From positions 2,232,001 through 2,296,000 of the forward strand of contig OY744472.1 of NCBI GenBank assembly GCA_963556145.1: a DNA stretch of 64,000 nucleotides. The letters are read 5' to 3'. The notes below the pieces were generated by a model. That model did no database searches and was not told the DNA's origin. It worked only from the letters and a program-made list of their open reading frames with translations. Every line of letters begins with the position of its first letter. Positions within the stretch are counted from its first letter, which is position 1. The stretch comes from Hygrocybe punicea. Its lineage: Eukaryota; Basidiomycota; Agaricomycetes; Agaricales; Hygrophoraceae. The position numbers and the translations under genes are program-made. Below, one piece after another: positions 43,788 through 56,029 of this stretch.

Positions 43788-46758
43788 GGTGGTTGGTTTC
43801 AGGAGGCGGTGGAGGGGCTGGGCTACAGGGAGAAGGGCGGGGACTTGTTGTCCTCATTCCCCAACTGTTGCTCTTGCTCCGGTTCATCCTCGTTGTCACT
43901 GTTTCCAGTGATGCCGACATCGCCTGGTCATAGTGGTTGTTGTTAGTAGAAGCCAGATGTGAGGGACCGGCGACTTACCTGTGCCGGTACGTGGGCACAC
44001 CACCCTCCTGGCTTGCTCTCCATCGTCCACCATCACCTTGTGGGTAGAGCGGGGGTGGTGGGGAAGGGTAGGGGGGCAGGAGAAGGCAAGAGAAAGAAAA
44101 GATACCCGAAATCGCGCAAACGCGCAGTGTTTATCGCACAAATAATAAAAGTGCACGTGGAGCGTCATATTATGTCGGGTGTTCAACGTTCATCAGTAGA
44201 AATGACAAGCCGAAATACCAGGGGTGGACAGGACCCCCGACAACGCTGCTAAATGTTAGATTTTTTTTGACCATTTTTCGGGTTTGATGTCCGGACAGCT
44301 TTTCAGGCTTTCGTGTCCGGATGGTACGCTAGCCTACCTTCGAGGCTGTTTCATGTCGGGATGATCACAGTGGCCTCAATATTTTCACCCTACATAGAGA
44401 CATATGTAAGGAAAACTACTGTAGCCCCACTAATATCACTCTTCATCTTTTTCCCCGTCCTCTGTTACCTTTTTCTTGCGTTTTCGGAGCTGCTTGAGAG
44501 CCTCAAATATACGAGCTTTGCCTGCACGAAGATCTCGGAATAGCTGACCGTCATCAACTGACACCTCGAGACGATTGTGAGCGAGAATTGGCATGTGAGC
44601 GAGAACACATAGGATTGAGTTTGGGGGTAATAAACCATATTGACGTGTTTGAAAGGGGGCTGTCAGCTCTGGTATAGGTTGAAAGTAGTTGTTGACGAGA
44701 TATTCGTATTGTTGCAGTCCAATGTGGGAAAGTGCCGAAATATTGCTGGCTTCTGTTGTAGCAGCATGCTTGCTATTCTTCCCTGCTGTCTTGGCATAGA
44801 GTGCAACAACTGGAACACAAGGTCAGCATGACACAATCCCTCTTAGCAGAGTTGATGTACCTTTTCCCAACATGATCCAAGCTTGCTCGTCTTTAAAAAA
44901 GAATACATAATCCCCCAACTTGATTGGCCTGACTGCGCTAATACGGGCATGGGAAATGATGTTGATATGAGGAACATCGGCTCGGATGAATTCATTGCGT
45001 CTGTGAGTGGCTGCCTTTACCATCAAAGCTCAGTGTGTATGCGCTGTAGTAGAGGAGCTTATCCATACCATTTTATCTCTGGAGGCAGTTGCCTGTGCTG
45101 CGTTGGCTGAATTTCCTGTAATTGTTGCTTTGCCCGCATCGAGTTTGTCTACTGGGGCTGCTCCCCAGCGGGCAGCACGCTCACAGCCAGTTCCTATGCC
45201 TCGTTCTTGCTGTTCTTTCAGAATCTCGTTGAACCTCCGAACGAGCTGTCGGCGTATCGAAAGGTCACCCTCGCTCTTGAGGGCCATATCCCCTTTGCCC
45301 TTGACTCGAATACCCTGTGCAGCTTGTTGAGTCTGATGGCGAAAACGCAACTCTATCATATTGCTAAGGTCGAGCTCAGTAAAATCAGGCTCGAGTTCTC
45401 CAAAACCAAATGGCAAGGTTTGATTGTCGTTGACGGATATTGGTGGGAGAGCTGGACTGACTGCTAGCTCAATTTGCCGGCGGTCCTCTACAATGGCATG
45501 ATCAATCTGATCGCCAGTTTCAGATTCCTCATCTGGCCTATCGTGGAGGGTTTGGCTGTGAAAAAGGTCAACAACACGATGTCAGAAGCAAGCGAAAGTA
45601 CAAACACTTTTGTCATGTCATCAGCCGCCAGCGCAAGTGCTGCGCAAGTCAACGAGTCAAGTTCTCTCTGAACGTAAGGCGAGTATGACTGCATATCCCT
45701 TTCTGCTTGTCCAACTAGTTGCTGGAGTTTGCAGCTGTCATCCTCCCCATCGTGTTCATCACCTAGGTCGTCCTCGCAATCTCCAGTTTCATCCACAGCA
45801 TACCATGCACTGATCGGAGGGAGATTGACACTGTTCTGCCGATGCAACAAGCGATCGGCACTAACTCCGAGGATCGCAATGAGACTCCTCGCCTCTTGAG
45901 CTGCCTGCATGGCAATCCTATTAATTTCTGTGTTGGATGGGAAGCGGCAAAGAGAGAACAAGTCGATTTTGGTGTTGTCGAAGTAAGTATGATTGTAGCC
46001 ACTGGCACGTACTCTGGGATCGGACGAGTGGGAGAAACGCAGAACATCAGCACGGACTTGTACATTGATCTTCGGTTGCATATAGAGAAAGTCGAGGAAT
46101 GTAAAATCCTTGACGATCAAGCGAGCCATTCCAAAAATATGTTCACATGCCTCTGTTGAGTGAAGCCATGGGAGTAAGGGGACATGTTCTGGTGCGTAAT
46201 CACGGTAGACAATCACTAAGGATAGAAAACCTTCAATGATGATGCGTGTGATATCAGTGGATTCCCGAGAGATGAAGTGGGTTTTGTGCGGATGGCCACT
46301 GTGTTGAAGATATAGCTTCCACAGGTGTAGAAAGTAGTGCGTACAAAGAACCATCTGAACCCGCTCGTGATGGCTGATGTGTCGATTCTGGTAGGCATCG
46401 ATAAGTTCTCCGAACACAAAGAGATAGATGATTTCTCCTAGGAGCGAAGGATGTTGACTTCGTATGTAATCAAGTGTACCTGCAGAGAAAAGTCTTGCAG
46501 CAGCGTTGTCATCTTGGCGATCAAGTTTCTCTACATCCTGTTGGTACAGGGGAGAATGGTCTTCCAATGCAATATCACGAATTGATCGATAAAGTGCTAT
46601 ATAGTTTCCAAGTGTGAGTAGGCGAGCACCGGAGAACAGATTGTTGCGGTAAGTCTTGAGGGCATGCTTGGAATCCTGGATCATCACGACCGGTTGACGG
46701 TTGATGATGGGAATGGTCAACTTGAAGCTAGGGAAACTGTCTTGATTTGTGATCTCGT

Positions 46759-47660
46759 TGTAGATGCGGGTTCTTGGTGGCTTCGGAACTATAATAATAA
46801 AATAATATAAAGATCCTAACCTGTGGGTGTCAGCGTAGAAGTGACTGGATAAATCAGTGTCGGTGGAATAGAAGTAAAAAGAAGGGAATGTTAGTAAAAG
46901 TAAAGCCGCCACGTAAAACTGGACTAATAACGACGAAGCCGGCGATGAACGGAGTGAAAATGGACAAATAATAAAGAACCCGACGATGCCGACGATGTCG
47001 GGTACGGCGGGTCGGGTCGGGTCGGGTCGGAAACGATGAACGAATATACGGAAACAACGATAAAGACGATGAAGTGAACTATAAAAAGCTAAGGATCTAC
47101 GTGGACGAGCATTTGAAGGGATTAAAAAGGGATTCTGACTATGAGGGAAACGGGGACTAAGGGTATCTTATTTTGTACGGTCGTCGGGGACCGTTTTTAT
47201 AGTACATGAGTGTGTAGCTACTTTCGGACATGTCTACTTCGGCCGATAGAAACTACAAAGAAACACTGGAATGGGGAAGTGGAAAGGGGGGTTGCAAAGC
47301 AACGAAGACAGGAAAGTGGAGGGGAAAACGAATATCCATGAAAAAGATTGGAAAAGTCCTACATATCTCCGAAAGGACGAGGGGATGCATAAATAAGGTA
47401 AATCCGAAGTCGGGGATTGAGTCCGAAGAGATCCATCTCCTGGAATTGGAACTCCGAGGCGTTTGAGGCTGACGGATTTAGCCCAAAAGCGGCCGTCACA
47501 AAGCGGCATGTGTCGGGTTACATCGGTCACGTCGGGTCACGTCACGTCGGGTTACGTCGGGTTACGTCGGGTTCGAATGCAAGTCGAATGGCGGCATCGG
47601 GTTGGTCCGGATTCGTGATATATCGATGATACGGACTCAGAGGGACGTCGACCCTCTACA
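46759..47660. repeat. LTR, left copy (902 bp)
   Basis: TGTAGATG...CTCTACA. Contains CGGGTCGGGTCGGGTCGGG near 47005-47030 and GTCGGGTTAC repeats near 47515-47570. Confidence 0.88.
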
Positions 47661-48214
47661 TCTCCAGGGTACTTTAAATAAAGACCATCCCTGGTCGATA
47701 CTACGTGGACTCGGGACTCGGATGCGTGAGATGAGGCCGACGTGGTGGTCGTGGAATTGGGTTCGACGGGACGAGGTGGGTTGTGGACAATGCGAAGGGG
47801 GAGAGCGGGTGGTGACTAGTGGAGAGTCGGAGGGCGGAGAACAAAGGCGGGTGATGCCGGTGTCCGGAAATACATAGAAAAGAAACTATAGTGACAATAT
47901 AACCAAGCGGAAATGAAGGAAACAGCGGAAAGCTATAAGGGTGGGACAAATATGCAGCGGAAATGCAAAATAGATAAAAGGGAATAAATGCCGGTGATCA
48001 GAAAGGAAGGGACGTGATAGAAATCAAGTCGGGATAAAACTAAACGTGACATAGGATTGGGGGCGGGTGACGGAGACGAGTAAGGCAGGAGTGGAAATGA
48101 AATAAAACACAAGCGGATGACAAAGACGATCTAGGCGGGTCGAGTTAGGGTCGGCGGCTTTGGTGGCTGTGTCAACGGGTGGTGGAAACGGTGGCGTAGG
48201 GGTAGACATGATAT

Positions 48215-48510
48215 GACGACGGTGGTTGTTCAATACGATATGACGAAAACGGAGGTTCGATAGACGACGACGGAGGTTCGATATACGATGGCGGAGGTTC
48301 AATATACGATGGCGGAGGTTCGATAGACGATATGACGAAAACGGAGGTTCGATGGACGACGGCGGAGGTTCAATATACGATGGTGGAGGTTCGATAGACG
48401 ATATGACGAAAACGGAGGTTCGATGGACGACGACGGAGGTTCAATATACGATGGCGGAGGTTCGATAGACGGCGGCGGAGGTTCAATAGACGATGGCGGA
48501 GGTTCGATAT
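48215..48510. repeat. Minisatellite in LTR element interior
   Basis: Repeats of about 26-36 bp based on CGGAGGTTCGATAGACGA, interspersed with CGATATGACGAAAA. A second short array, GCGGGTTCGTAAACGGGT, lies at about 48790-48860, and a CCGGAACCGGAACC array at about 49095-49220. Confidence 0.75.
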
Positions 48511-49359
48511 GTCAATACTAATATGGGGGCGATAATCAACGGATGTGAAATCAGCCTCATACTAGGCGGTTCAGCACCGGCTTGGACCCGTGGGGAAGCA
48601 TTCTCCCCCATGGAACTGAAATATAAAGTCGGGTGGGTTGGGAATCGAAGCCGAGACAGGGAACAATGTGTCTGGGTCGAAATGGTGGCGGAAACGGTGG
48701 GTCATGGAAAGCGGAGAGCGATGTTAACAGGTGGAATGCGGGTGCGTGAGCGGATGAGTCGGGTGCGTGGGGAATGAGTGAAGCGGTGCGTCGGGTTCGT
48801 AAGCGGGTGCGGCGGGTTCGTAAACGGGTGCGGCGGGTTCGTAAACGGGTTTGCTGAGTGCGACGGATTCATAAGCGGGTGTGTCGGGTACGTCGGGTGT
48901 ATTATGCGGGTGTCGGGTGTGTCGGGAACGAGTGTATTTCTTTTTATCTTTCTTTTATCTCTGACGTTTTTCTTTCTTTTTATTTATTTAATCTATCTAT
49001 GTATATATTTCTTATGCCGATGGACGGTGACGGGTTTTCGTAGGGTCGGGTTCGGTGGGTATGGGGGTGCGAAGGTGGCGGGTACGGGATGTGAAACCGG
49101 AACCGGAACCTCATGCTCGAATTGAGCCGGAACCGGAACCGGATGCCGCGGAATCGTTGGGAACGCGTCCGGGTTCGTAGTCGGGTGCTGTGATGCAGGT
49201 CGCGGATCCGGAACCGGAACCCGCTGTAGCGGGTAGGTTGAAAACGGGTGGTCGGGTGTGGGGACTAGACACGGGTGTCGGTTCTGCGGCGGGTTCGTAC
49301 AGTGACGACGTTGGGCTCTGTTAGATCGCAGACGGGTACGGCGGGTCACGGGAGGGCGT

Positions 49360-51178
49360 TCAGGCGTGCTTCGGGTGCCGTCGACACGTTTTTGGGACGT
49401 TCCTGGTGGTGGATCCGACAACGGAGGCGTTTTGACGGGCGGAGGGACTCGTCTTTGGGGCGACGGAGGCGACTGTGGGACTGCGTGGGGTCGAGGGAGC
49501 GGGGAACATGTGGTCCGGTGTGGCGGTATGGCATAGGGCGACGTAGGGCGACGGAGGCGGATGACGTGGGCGGATAAGAGGGAACGTGGGATTGCGTGAC
49601 GTGGGTCGGGGTTGCGTGAGGTCGTTCGAGGGTGCTGGAGTTTGGGGAAGCGGTAAATGAGTGGTCAATACTGACGGTATGGTGTAGGGCGATGTTGGAG
49701 ACGGGGCGGATGACGTGGGCGGGTGAGACGACGTGGACTGGGTGATGGATTGGGGTGATACGGGTGGCGTCTTCGTGATGCTTTCGTGGCGGATAGTTGC
49801 GTGGGGATTTGACAATGGTCCGTCGGGTCGTGGAACGGGTTTGGGCGGCCGGTGGTCACAGTTTCGCGGGCGTAACCCAACGGGGGCTTTGTTTGGGCTC
49901 GCGAAGGGACTTGAAGGACGTCGTGGGGTTGGTCGAGGGCGTAGGTGGTCGAAGGGGAGTGGACGAGGACGGGGACGGCTGGGAAGTCGGGGTCGACGGG
50001 GAGTGACGTGGCAGCTTGCGTGGGACCACGAGGGACGGGGGCGGACGTGTTTGGGACAGTAGGGAGCCATGTCGAGGTGCGGAGGCGTGAACGTGGGTGT
50101 GGAAGGTGGTTGTACGCGGTGGTCGTTGGCGCTAGGTTGGCGAACGCGGCGGCACGAGGCGAGGTGGCATGATATGTCGTTGGGGGCTTGAACACAACGG
50201 GGACGGCTTGTACGGACTTGCGAGGGGCGATGTAGGATGCTGGGAACTGGTACGAGGCGGCGGTGGGTCCTACGAAGACGTGAGCGGCCGGGAACGTCGA
50301 GTAGGCGAGGGCACGACGTGGCGACGCGTGGGGCGTCGATAATGGCGAGGACGGCCTGTACTGGCTTTACGAACGACGGTGTGGGGCTCTGGGAGGCTGT
50401 ACGAAGCGGCGGATGGTCCAACGAGGACGTGAGCGGCCGGGGATGTCGAGTACGGGGGCACGAGGAAGTATGACGTGGCAACGCGTGAGGCATCGATGAC
50501 GGCGAGAATGGCTCGTGAGGGCTCGCGAGTGGTGTCGTGGGGCTGTAGGAAGCGGTACGAGGCGACGGGGAGGTCCAACGAGGGCGTGGACGGCCGGAGA
50601 TGTCGACTTCGCGGGGGCTTGAGGTTGGTTGACGTGGCACGCGTGTGGGGCATTGATGACGGCGAAGACGACTCGTGAGAGCTCGCGAGGGGCGTTGTGG
50701 GGACTTGGGAACTAGTACGAAGCGGAGGGTGGTCCAACGAGGACTTGAGCGGCCGGTGATGTCGAGTACGAGGAAGGATGACGTGGCAACGCGTGAGGGG
50801 TCGATGACGGCGAGGACGGCTCGTGAGGGCTTGCGAAGGGCGATGTGGGACTCTGGGAAGCGGTGCGAGGTGACGGGGTGTCCATCGAGGGCGTGAGCGG
50901 CCGGAGATGTCGACTAGGCGGGGGCACGAGGAGGGATGACGTGGCGACGCGTTGGGGGCTCGATAATGGCGAGGACGGCTCGTGAGGGCTCGGGACTGGT
51001 GTCGTGGGGCTATAGCACGGTGTTGAGGGCTCGAACGCGGCGGGGCTGCTCGTACGGACTCGTGGAGGGCGGTGACGTGGTTTGCTGGTAACTTCGCGGG
51101 CTCAGATGACGGGGGCATGTCAAGGCTTGTTTCCGGTGACAAGTGCGAGTTCGTAGAAGTAAACGGCTGGGTGTGCAC
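49360..51178 (-). other. Tandem-repeat, low-complexity ORF region of the LTR element
   Basis: The minus strand stays open for 426 codons (50640-49360) and 302 codons (51178-50270). Both frames are Pro/Ser/Arg/His-rich and built from repeats of about 200-250 bp (SCPRLVDISGRSRPRWT-type blocks). Repeats plus strand composition explain the openness; I would not call it a real gene without expression data. Confidence 0.35.
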
Positions 51179-51701
51179 AGGCTAAACCCGTTGCACGGCG
51201 CTCCGTCTGTTCCGAGTCGTCAGTGCTGTTGGGCGCGTCGTTGAGGCTTTCCGGTCGCGGTTCTTCGACGGGTATCGGTGGGGAGTGAGATTCCGAGCGT
51301 GTTGGGGGTCTATAAACGAGTGTGGATAGTGGATGTGACGGAGTTCGAGACTTCGAGTCGACAAACGAGGGTGTTGGATCGTGGCTGTGCAAGTTTCCTA
51401 AAGCGGAGGCGGCCGTTGGGTCGGCCGCACAAGAGCGGATTCGAAGTTGTACGTGGAACTAGACAGTTGCAGTCGTAAAAGAAGAGAGGATAGTAATAAA
51501 ATCAAACCCTAATGATGGTGCGATAGTTGGAGATCAGATTGTCGAGGGATCGGATGTCGGATGTAAAGGGGTCGGTAACGGCACTAACGGGTGTCGGATG
51601 TGTAGAGTGCGGCGGCAGGGCTTGTTTCGAAATGACGAAAGGAAATATAGGGCGGAATGAATGTGTCTTGGCACTGAATTATCCTCGCGGTGGGCTCCAG
51701 A

Positions 51702-52603
51702 TGTAGATGCGGGTTCTTGGTGGCTTCGGAACTATAATAATAAAATAATATAAAGATCCTAACCTGTGGGTGTCAGCGTAGAAGTGACTGGATAAATCAG
51801 TGTCGGTGGAATAGAAGTAAAAAGAAGGGAATGTTAGTAAAAGTAAAGCCGCCACGTAAAACTGGACTAATAACGACGAAGCCGGCGATGAACGGAGTGA
51901 AAATGGACAAATAATAAAGAACCCGACGATGCCGACGATGTCGGGTACGGCGGGTCGGGTCGGGTCGGGTCGGAAACGATGAACGAATATACGGAAACAA
52001 CGATAAAGACGATGAAGTGAACTATAAAAAGCTAAGGATCTACGTGGACGAGCATTTGAAGGGATTAAAAAGGGATTCTGACTATGAGGGAAACGGGAAC
52101 TAAGGGTATCTTATTTTGTACGGTCGTCGGGGACCGTTTTTATAGTACATGAGTGTGTAGCTACTTTCGGACATGTCTACTTCGGCCGATAGAAACTACA
52201 AAGAAACACTGGAATGGGGAAGTGGAAAGGGGGGTTGCAAAGCAACGAAGACAGGAAAGTGGAGGGGAAAACGAATATCCATGAAAAAGATTGGAAAAGT
52301 CCTACATATCTCCGAAAGGACGAGGGGATGCATAAATAAGGTAAATCCGAAGTCGGGGATTGAGTCCGAAGAGATCCATCTCCTGGAATTGGAACTCCGA
52401 GGCGTTTGAGGCTGACGGATTTAGCCCAAAAGCGGCCGTCACAAAGCGGCATGTGTCGGGTTACATCGGTCACGTCGGGTCACGTCACGTCGGGTTACGT
52501 CGGGTTACGTCGGGTTCGAATGCAAGTCGAATGGCGGCATCGGGTTGGTCCGGATTCGTGATATATCGATGATACGGACTCAGAGGGACGTCGACCCTCT
52601 ACA
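51702..52603. repeat. LTR, right copy (902 bp)
   Basis: Essentially identical to the left LTR; followed by the TSD TCGT. Confidence 0.88.
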
Positions 52604-54746
52604 TCGTGCAGCAATTGATTGTCTGCTCGTGTGGTCAAAAGATTCTGAACGCCACGCTCAGTCTCCGTTCCATCACACGCATATGATATAGTCTTGATGC
52701 CACGAGAGGCCAGACCCTCAATGATCTTTTGCGTGTAGTGGAATAACGATTGTGCTGTAAGGTCACCAGGAATCGGGATGGCTTGAACCAGGATAGGCGG
52801 CACTTGGGGAAGAGGGATCGTGAGACACCAAAGCCGCAACTGTGATTATAGTTGAGCAATGTAACAAAAGTCCGATACAGTTGAGAACTACCTTTGTGCC
52901 TTTCACTACCCCAGGATCCGACATAATCCCATGGATAGCTTCTGAATCAACTACTTCAATAGGGCCATTGATACCACCTACAATGAAGTGGGACTTCCTG
53001 GTTTGATCCCAGTACAAACGCAATGAGCCAAGTAACTTGGTATCATCACAGCTTAGGGCAGTCAGGCCGTCATATTGTCGATGTTGCAGATGTTGGAGGA
53101 CTAAATCAAAGGTGCGATCACAAATGGTCATCGGAGAACGAGGTATCCGTGCTTCTTTCCTTCTGTGAGAGCGTAAATCATCAGCTTCAATCTGGTGTGT
53201 ACACGTGAGGAAACTGACCGGATCGTCCGAAGGCTATGTGCTGTGAAGTGTTCTGAAAGTAGAGCATGTGTTCGAGGACTCTGGATGCTAACCAAGGCGA
53301 CAAACTCATCCCAAGCTGGTGCATAAGCAAAGTTCTGCATCCCAACGCCTCGTTCCTGCTTATCACCCTTCAGGACCATGGCTTCAACAAGACCCATGAA
53401 GACGGCATGATCTTTGAACTTGCCCTGCAAAGCGCCTTGTGCAAAGCGAATGAATGGGGAATGTTTTGCATCCTATATAACCTCTCAATTAGATTCCAGG
53501 CATAATGAATCCAGGAACGTACTGCTGTCTCAATTATGCTTTTGAGCCCTTTAACTTTTGCGAAAACTTTGCCAAGAATCTGGTTCCGGAATCGACGGTT
53601 GATATAGATATAATTCTCATCAGCTGGCACAGGCTTGTTCACAAGATCGACGAATCTTCTTGTACGGAGGACATCCATGCACAGTGTGCATGGAGAGACA
53701 ATGCCTCTGTTGGCCATTGTGGTTTTTTCACACGTGGTTGCGAAGACACGAAGATTCTTGTGATCGTTCAGCCACTTCCATTCATGTCGCTGCATGGTCA
53801 AGATGGTTTGCTGGCGCTTCTTGCTGAGGTCCCCAAAAGCCTTTCCATAAAGTTTACAGGCAATAACAGTCAGTGATCAAGCACCTCCTCCCTCAACTGC
53901 GGAACGTCGCAAGTAGATTGGGATCCTCGGATGGTTGACTTCTGTCAGTCCAGGACACGGTACTGGTGATGGTGGGACTAGTGTCTGTGTAGCGCAGGAT
54001 CCCAATTTAACCTTCCAGCCCATGTCTTTGGCAAGAGTTTCCATGGTGCGCATTCCAGCAGCAATGTTTCCTTTCTTCTTTTCACCTTTACAGGATATGA
54101 CGTGTGTACGAAAACGGGTCATGTCAAATGGATCCTTCACACGGATTTGATTCCCACAACGTGAATGGCAAACAACGCAGACATCTGTGCCCTGGAACTC
54201 GGCGTATGCATCCAGAGAAAGGATCTTTTGCTTCCAATTGGTGAATTTGGTGGGATTGATGACAAAGGTGCCGTTCTTGACTGCCTCTCGAGCACCACGA
54301 GAAGCTACAGCTGAACGGCTGCAGCCAACTAGTAAACCTGCCCTGATGTGTTTCTTTTGTTTGGGTTGGTGGTCGGAATCGGTAGATGAGAATGATGGGC
54401 TCCATGACTGTGGTTTTCGCTTTGATGGGATGTGATTGAAATAATGGGTAAGCTTCGACTTGACTACTGGTTTGTTGTCTCCAGTGGAAATCGCAGGTTT
54501 TTCGCTTGAGTGGATCGATTGATTATCTGGGGTGTGGACCTGAACCGACAAGGACTCTGGTGGAGTTGTTTGATCTTGGGCGCCTATTGTGCTATGATTT
54601 TCCAGGTGAATTATATCCTCCCACACACTCTGGAGGGTGACGACTTGATCTGTCGACACGAGATTAGATATAGCCATGTGACAATGTGCGGGTGCTGGAA
54701 TATTTTGGAGGCTGTCCGCAGTGGCACTAGGCTATATTGTAACCGT

Positions 54747-56029
54747 TTAGAACAGGTTCGTCAATGCTATTGATTGAAGCATACTAACATCTCTCCCAGT
54801 GAATTTTAAAAACCAGTGGACTCGATCTAATGCCCTTCGTCTGGGACCCCACAGTTCGTCACCAAACACAGCATGTGCAATCGTGTTGGCAGTGCAAATT
54901 ACACAAGAGTATGTGTCAAATTGCACGCCGTGTTCCAGTGAATTGCCTGTGATTTGGAAACCTCCGCCAAAGCCAGCATCAAGCCAGCATCGTAGGTCAT
55001 CCATGAACACGTTCGGTTGTGGGTATGATGGAAGAGAGTCCCCTGCAATTTTCTGGTAAGTGCATGCAAAAAGCCTTTCATATGACTGTTCGTACCCCAA
55101 CCACACTTTCTGTCCAGGAAATCGACATAGGCAGCTATTTGATGGTTTCCGCCGACGAATACTGACATGTATAAAAAGCGATGACCTATATTCTTAACAA
55201 GGTTCTCGATTTTTTTGATGCTCCGGGGCAACGTGTCAAAATGGTAACCATTGTGTCTCATGGGTGCAAAGACTTCATGAAAGTGAGCAGGGGCAATGAT
55301 AACTTTTGTAGCCAGGTTGGCATCTTGACGGAGTCGGTCTTGCAGGTCTGCAAGAAGTAGATCCATTATGTCGTCACAGAGCCAGTTGTTGCTGAGGAGC
55401 TGGCATAGCCTGCTAGAAGATAGAGTGATTGCAAGGTTGGGTAATGGTATGTCCCATCCGATCCTTCCAAATATTTCTGTCGATGTATTGAAGCTCTTGG
55501 GGAACTGTACACCTTGGGATTCGTCTTCGATCCACTCTCGTGCATGTAGCCACTTCATCTGAGTGTCTATAATGTTGCTGACCTTGATCCAGTATGTGAT
55601 AACCCACAGTGGAAAATGTTCCTCTCCTTTGTTAAATCGTGGGTCCCTGACAGACAGTGCTCCATCTAGCCATGCTTGTGGACTGGCAGCCCGTAGCTTT
55701 AGCAAATGCTCGTGTGGGGGGATTGTCCTGTTACCAATTTTGGTGGGGTTGTCTCGAGGTGGGTCACCACTAAACCACTTGTCAATTGGTGTTGTGATGA
55801 TTGCTGAACACCGCTTCGGTAAATCTGCTTGAATAAAATTAGAGATGGTGATAGCTGGGTCTGGCTGATTGTCCTGAAAGGTTGCAGGGATCGCCATTGC
55901 ATGTGAATGGGCCGTGACGACATAGTAAGGTATCTCCTCCTGACTTTTACCCAGTCCAATCCACTGTTGACGGTTGAATAGGGGAGCTTTGTCGCTGTCA
56001 AGGTCGAGCACAACAGAGTTAGGAGCCAT
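54747..56029 (-). pseudogene. TE-D Ulp1-like cysteine protease gene
   Basis: Minus gene with best start ATG at 56029 (MAPNSVVLDLD). The N-terminal 200 residues are unassigned. Then a Ulp1/C48-like fold: NNWLCDDIMDLLLADLQDRL, VFVGGNHQIAAYVDF (catalytic His and Asp region), and after an intron WLGDSLPSYPQP and GVQFDTYSCVICTANTI (oxyanion Gln and nucleophile Cys). In known Ulp1/SENP enzymes such a triad cleaves SUMO. The His half and the GDSLP half are in different frames: one base is extra or missing near 55120, so this copy is probably dead. Ulp1-like domains are recurrent companions of large eukaryotic transposons. It may be the 5' part of the transposase-like gene rather than a separate gene. 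Confidence 0.65.

Larger units (their letters stand above)
42675..44169. mobile_element. Inverted-repeat (foldback) element with 6-bp TSD
   Basis: 1,495 bp, TSD TTATGT (42669-42674, 44170-44175). The ends are inverted repeats starting TATGACG(T/C)TCCACGTGCAC. The inverted arms extend about 600 bp each (about 42675-43278 and 43566-44169) at roughly 95% identity. Each arm holds the mini-gene exon, a short intron, an acidic exon and two hairpin repeats. Spacer 43279-43565 resembles the outer part of the hAT-1 module. No transposase, so non-autonomous. Inserted in exon 2 of the ankyrin gene. Confidence 0.8.
46759..52603. mobile_element. 5.8-kb non-autonomous LTR element inside TE-D
   Basis: LTRs of exactly 902 bp (46759-47660, 51702-52603), TGTAGATGCGGG...CCCTCTACA, differing at only one site that I can see (47157 G, 52100 A, approximate). 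4-bp TSD TCGT (46755-46758, 52604-52607). The 4,041-bp interior has no gag-pol; it holds tandem repeats and long but low-complexity minus-strand frames. Very recent insertion. Confidence 0.85.
44436..54677 (-). pseudogene. TE-D transposase-like gene, split by an LTR element
   Basis: Multi-exon minus gene from ATG at 54677 to TGA at 44436-44438. First exon: a basic region and a CVVCHSRCGNQIRV...FRTHVISC segment that could be a zinc finger. Next: KKRQQTILTMQRHEWKWL, GKFKDHAVFMGLVEAMVLKG, then ALSCDDTKLLGSLRLYWD (about 53050), ISYACDGTETERGVQNLL (about 52670), HALKTYRNNLFSGARLL (about 46660) and LLPWLHSTEACEHIFGMAR (about 46160). CDD, CDG and STE...IFG are good candidates for a DDE triad. The C-terminus is lysine-rich and ends EDGEKDEE. 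The LTR element at 46759-52603 splits it; removing it and one TCGT restores LLHEITNQDSF in frame. Exon boundaries elsewhere are only partly solved. Confidence 0.65.

Noticed and set aside
43959..44252. 97-codon plus ORF running across 44222
   Set aside because: It crosses the junction of the inverted-repeat element, the ankyrin exon (in the wrong frame) and the TE-D terminus.
49360..51178. Long minus-strand frames (426 and 302 codons) in the 5.8-kb LTR element as a possible gag-pol
   Set aside because: They are built from tandem DNA repeats, overlap each other in different frames and show no protease, RT, RNase H or integrase motifs.
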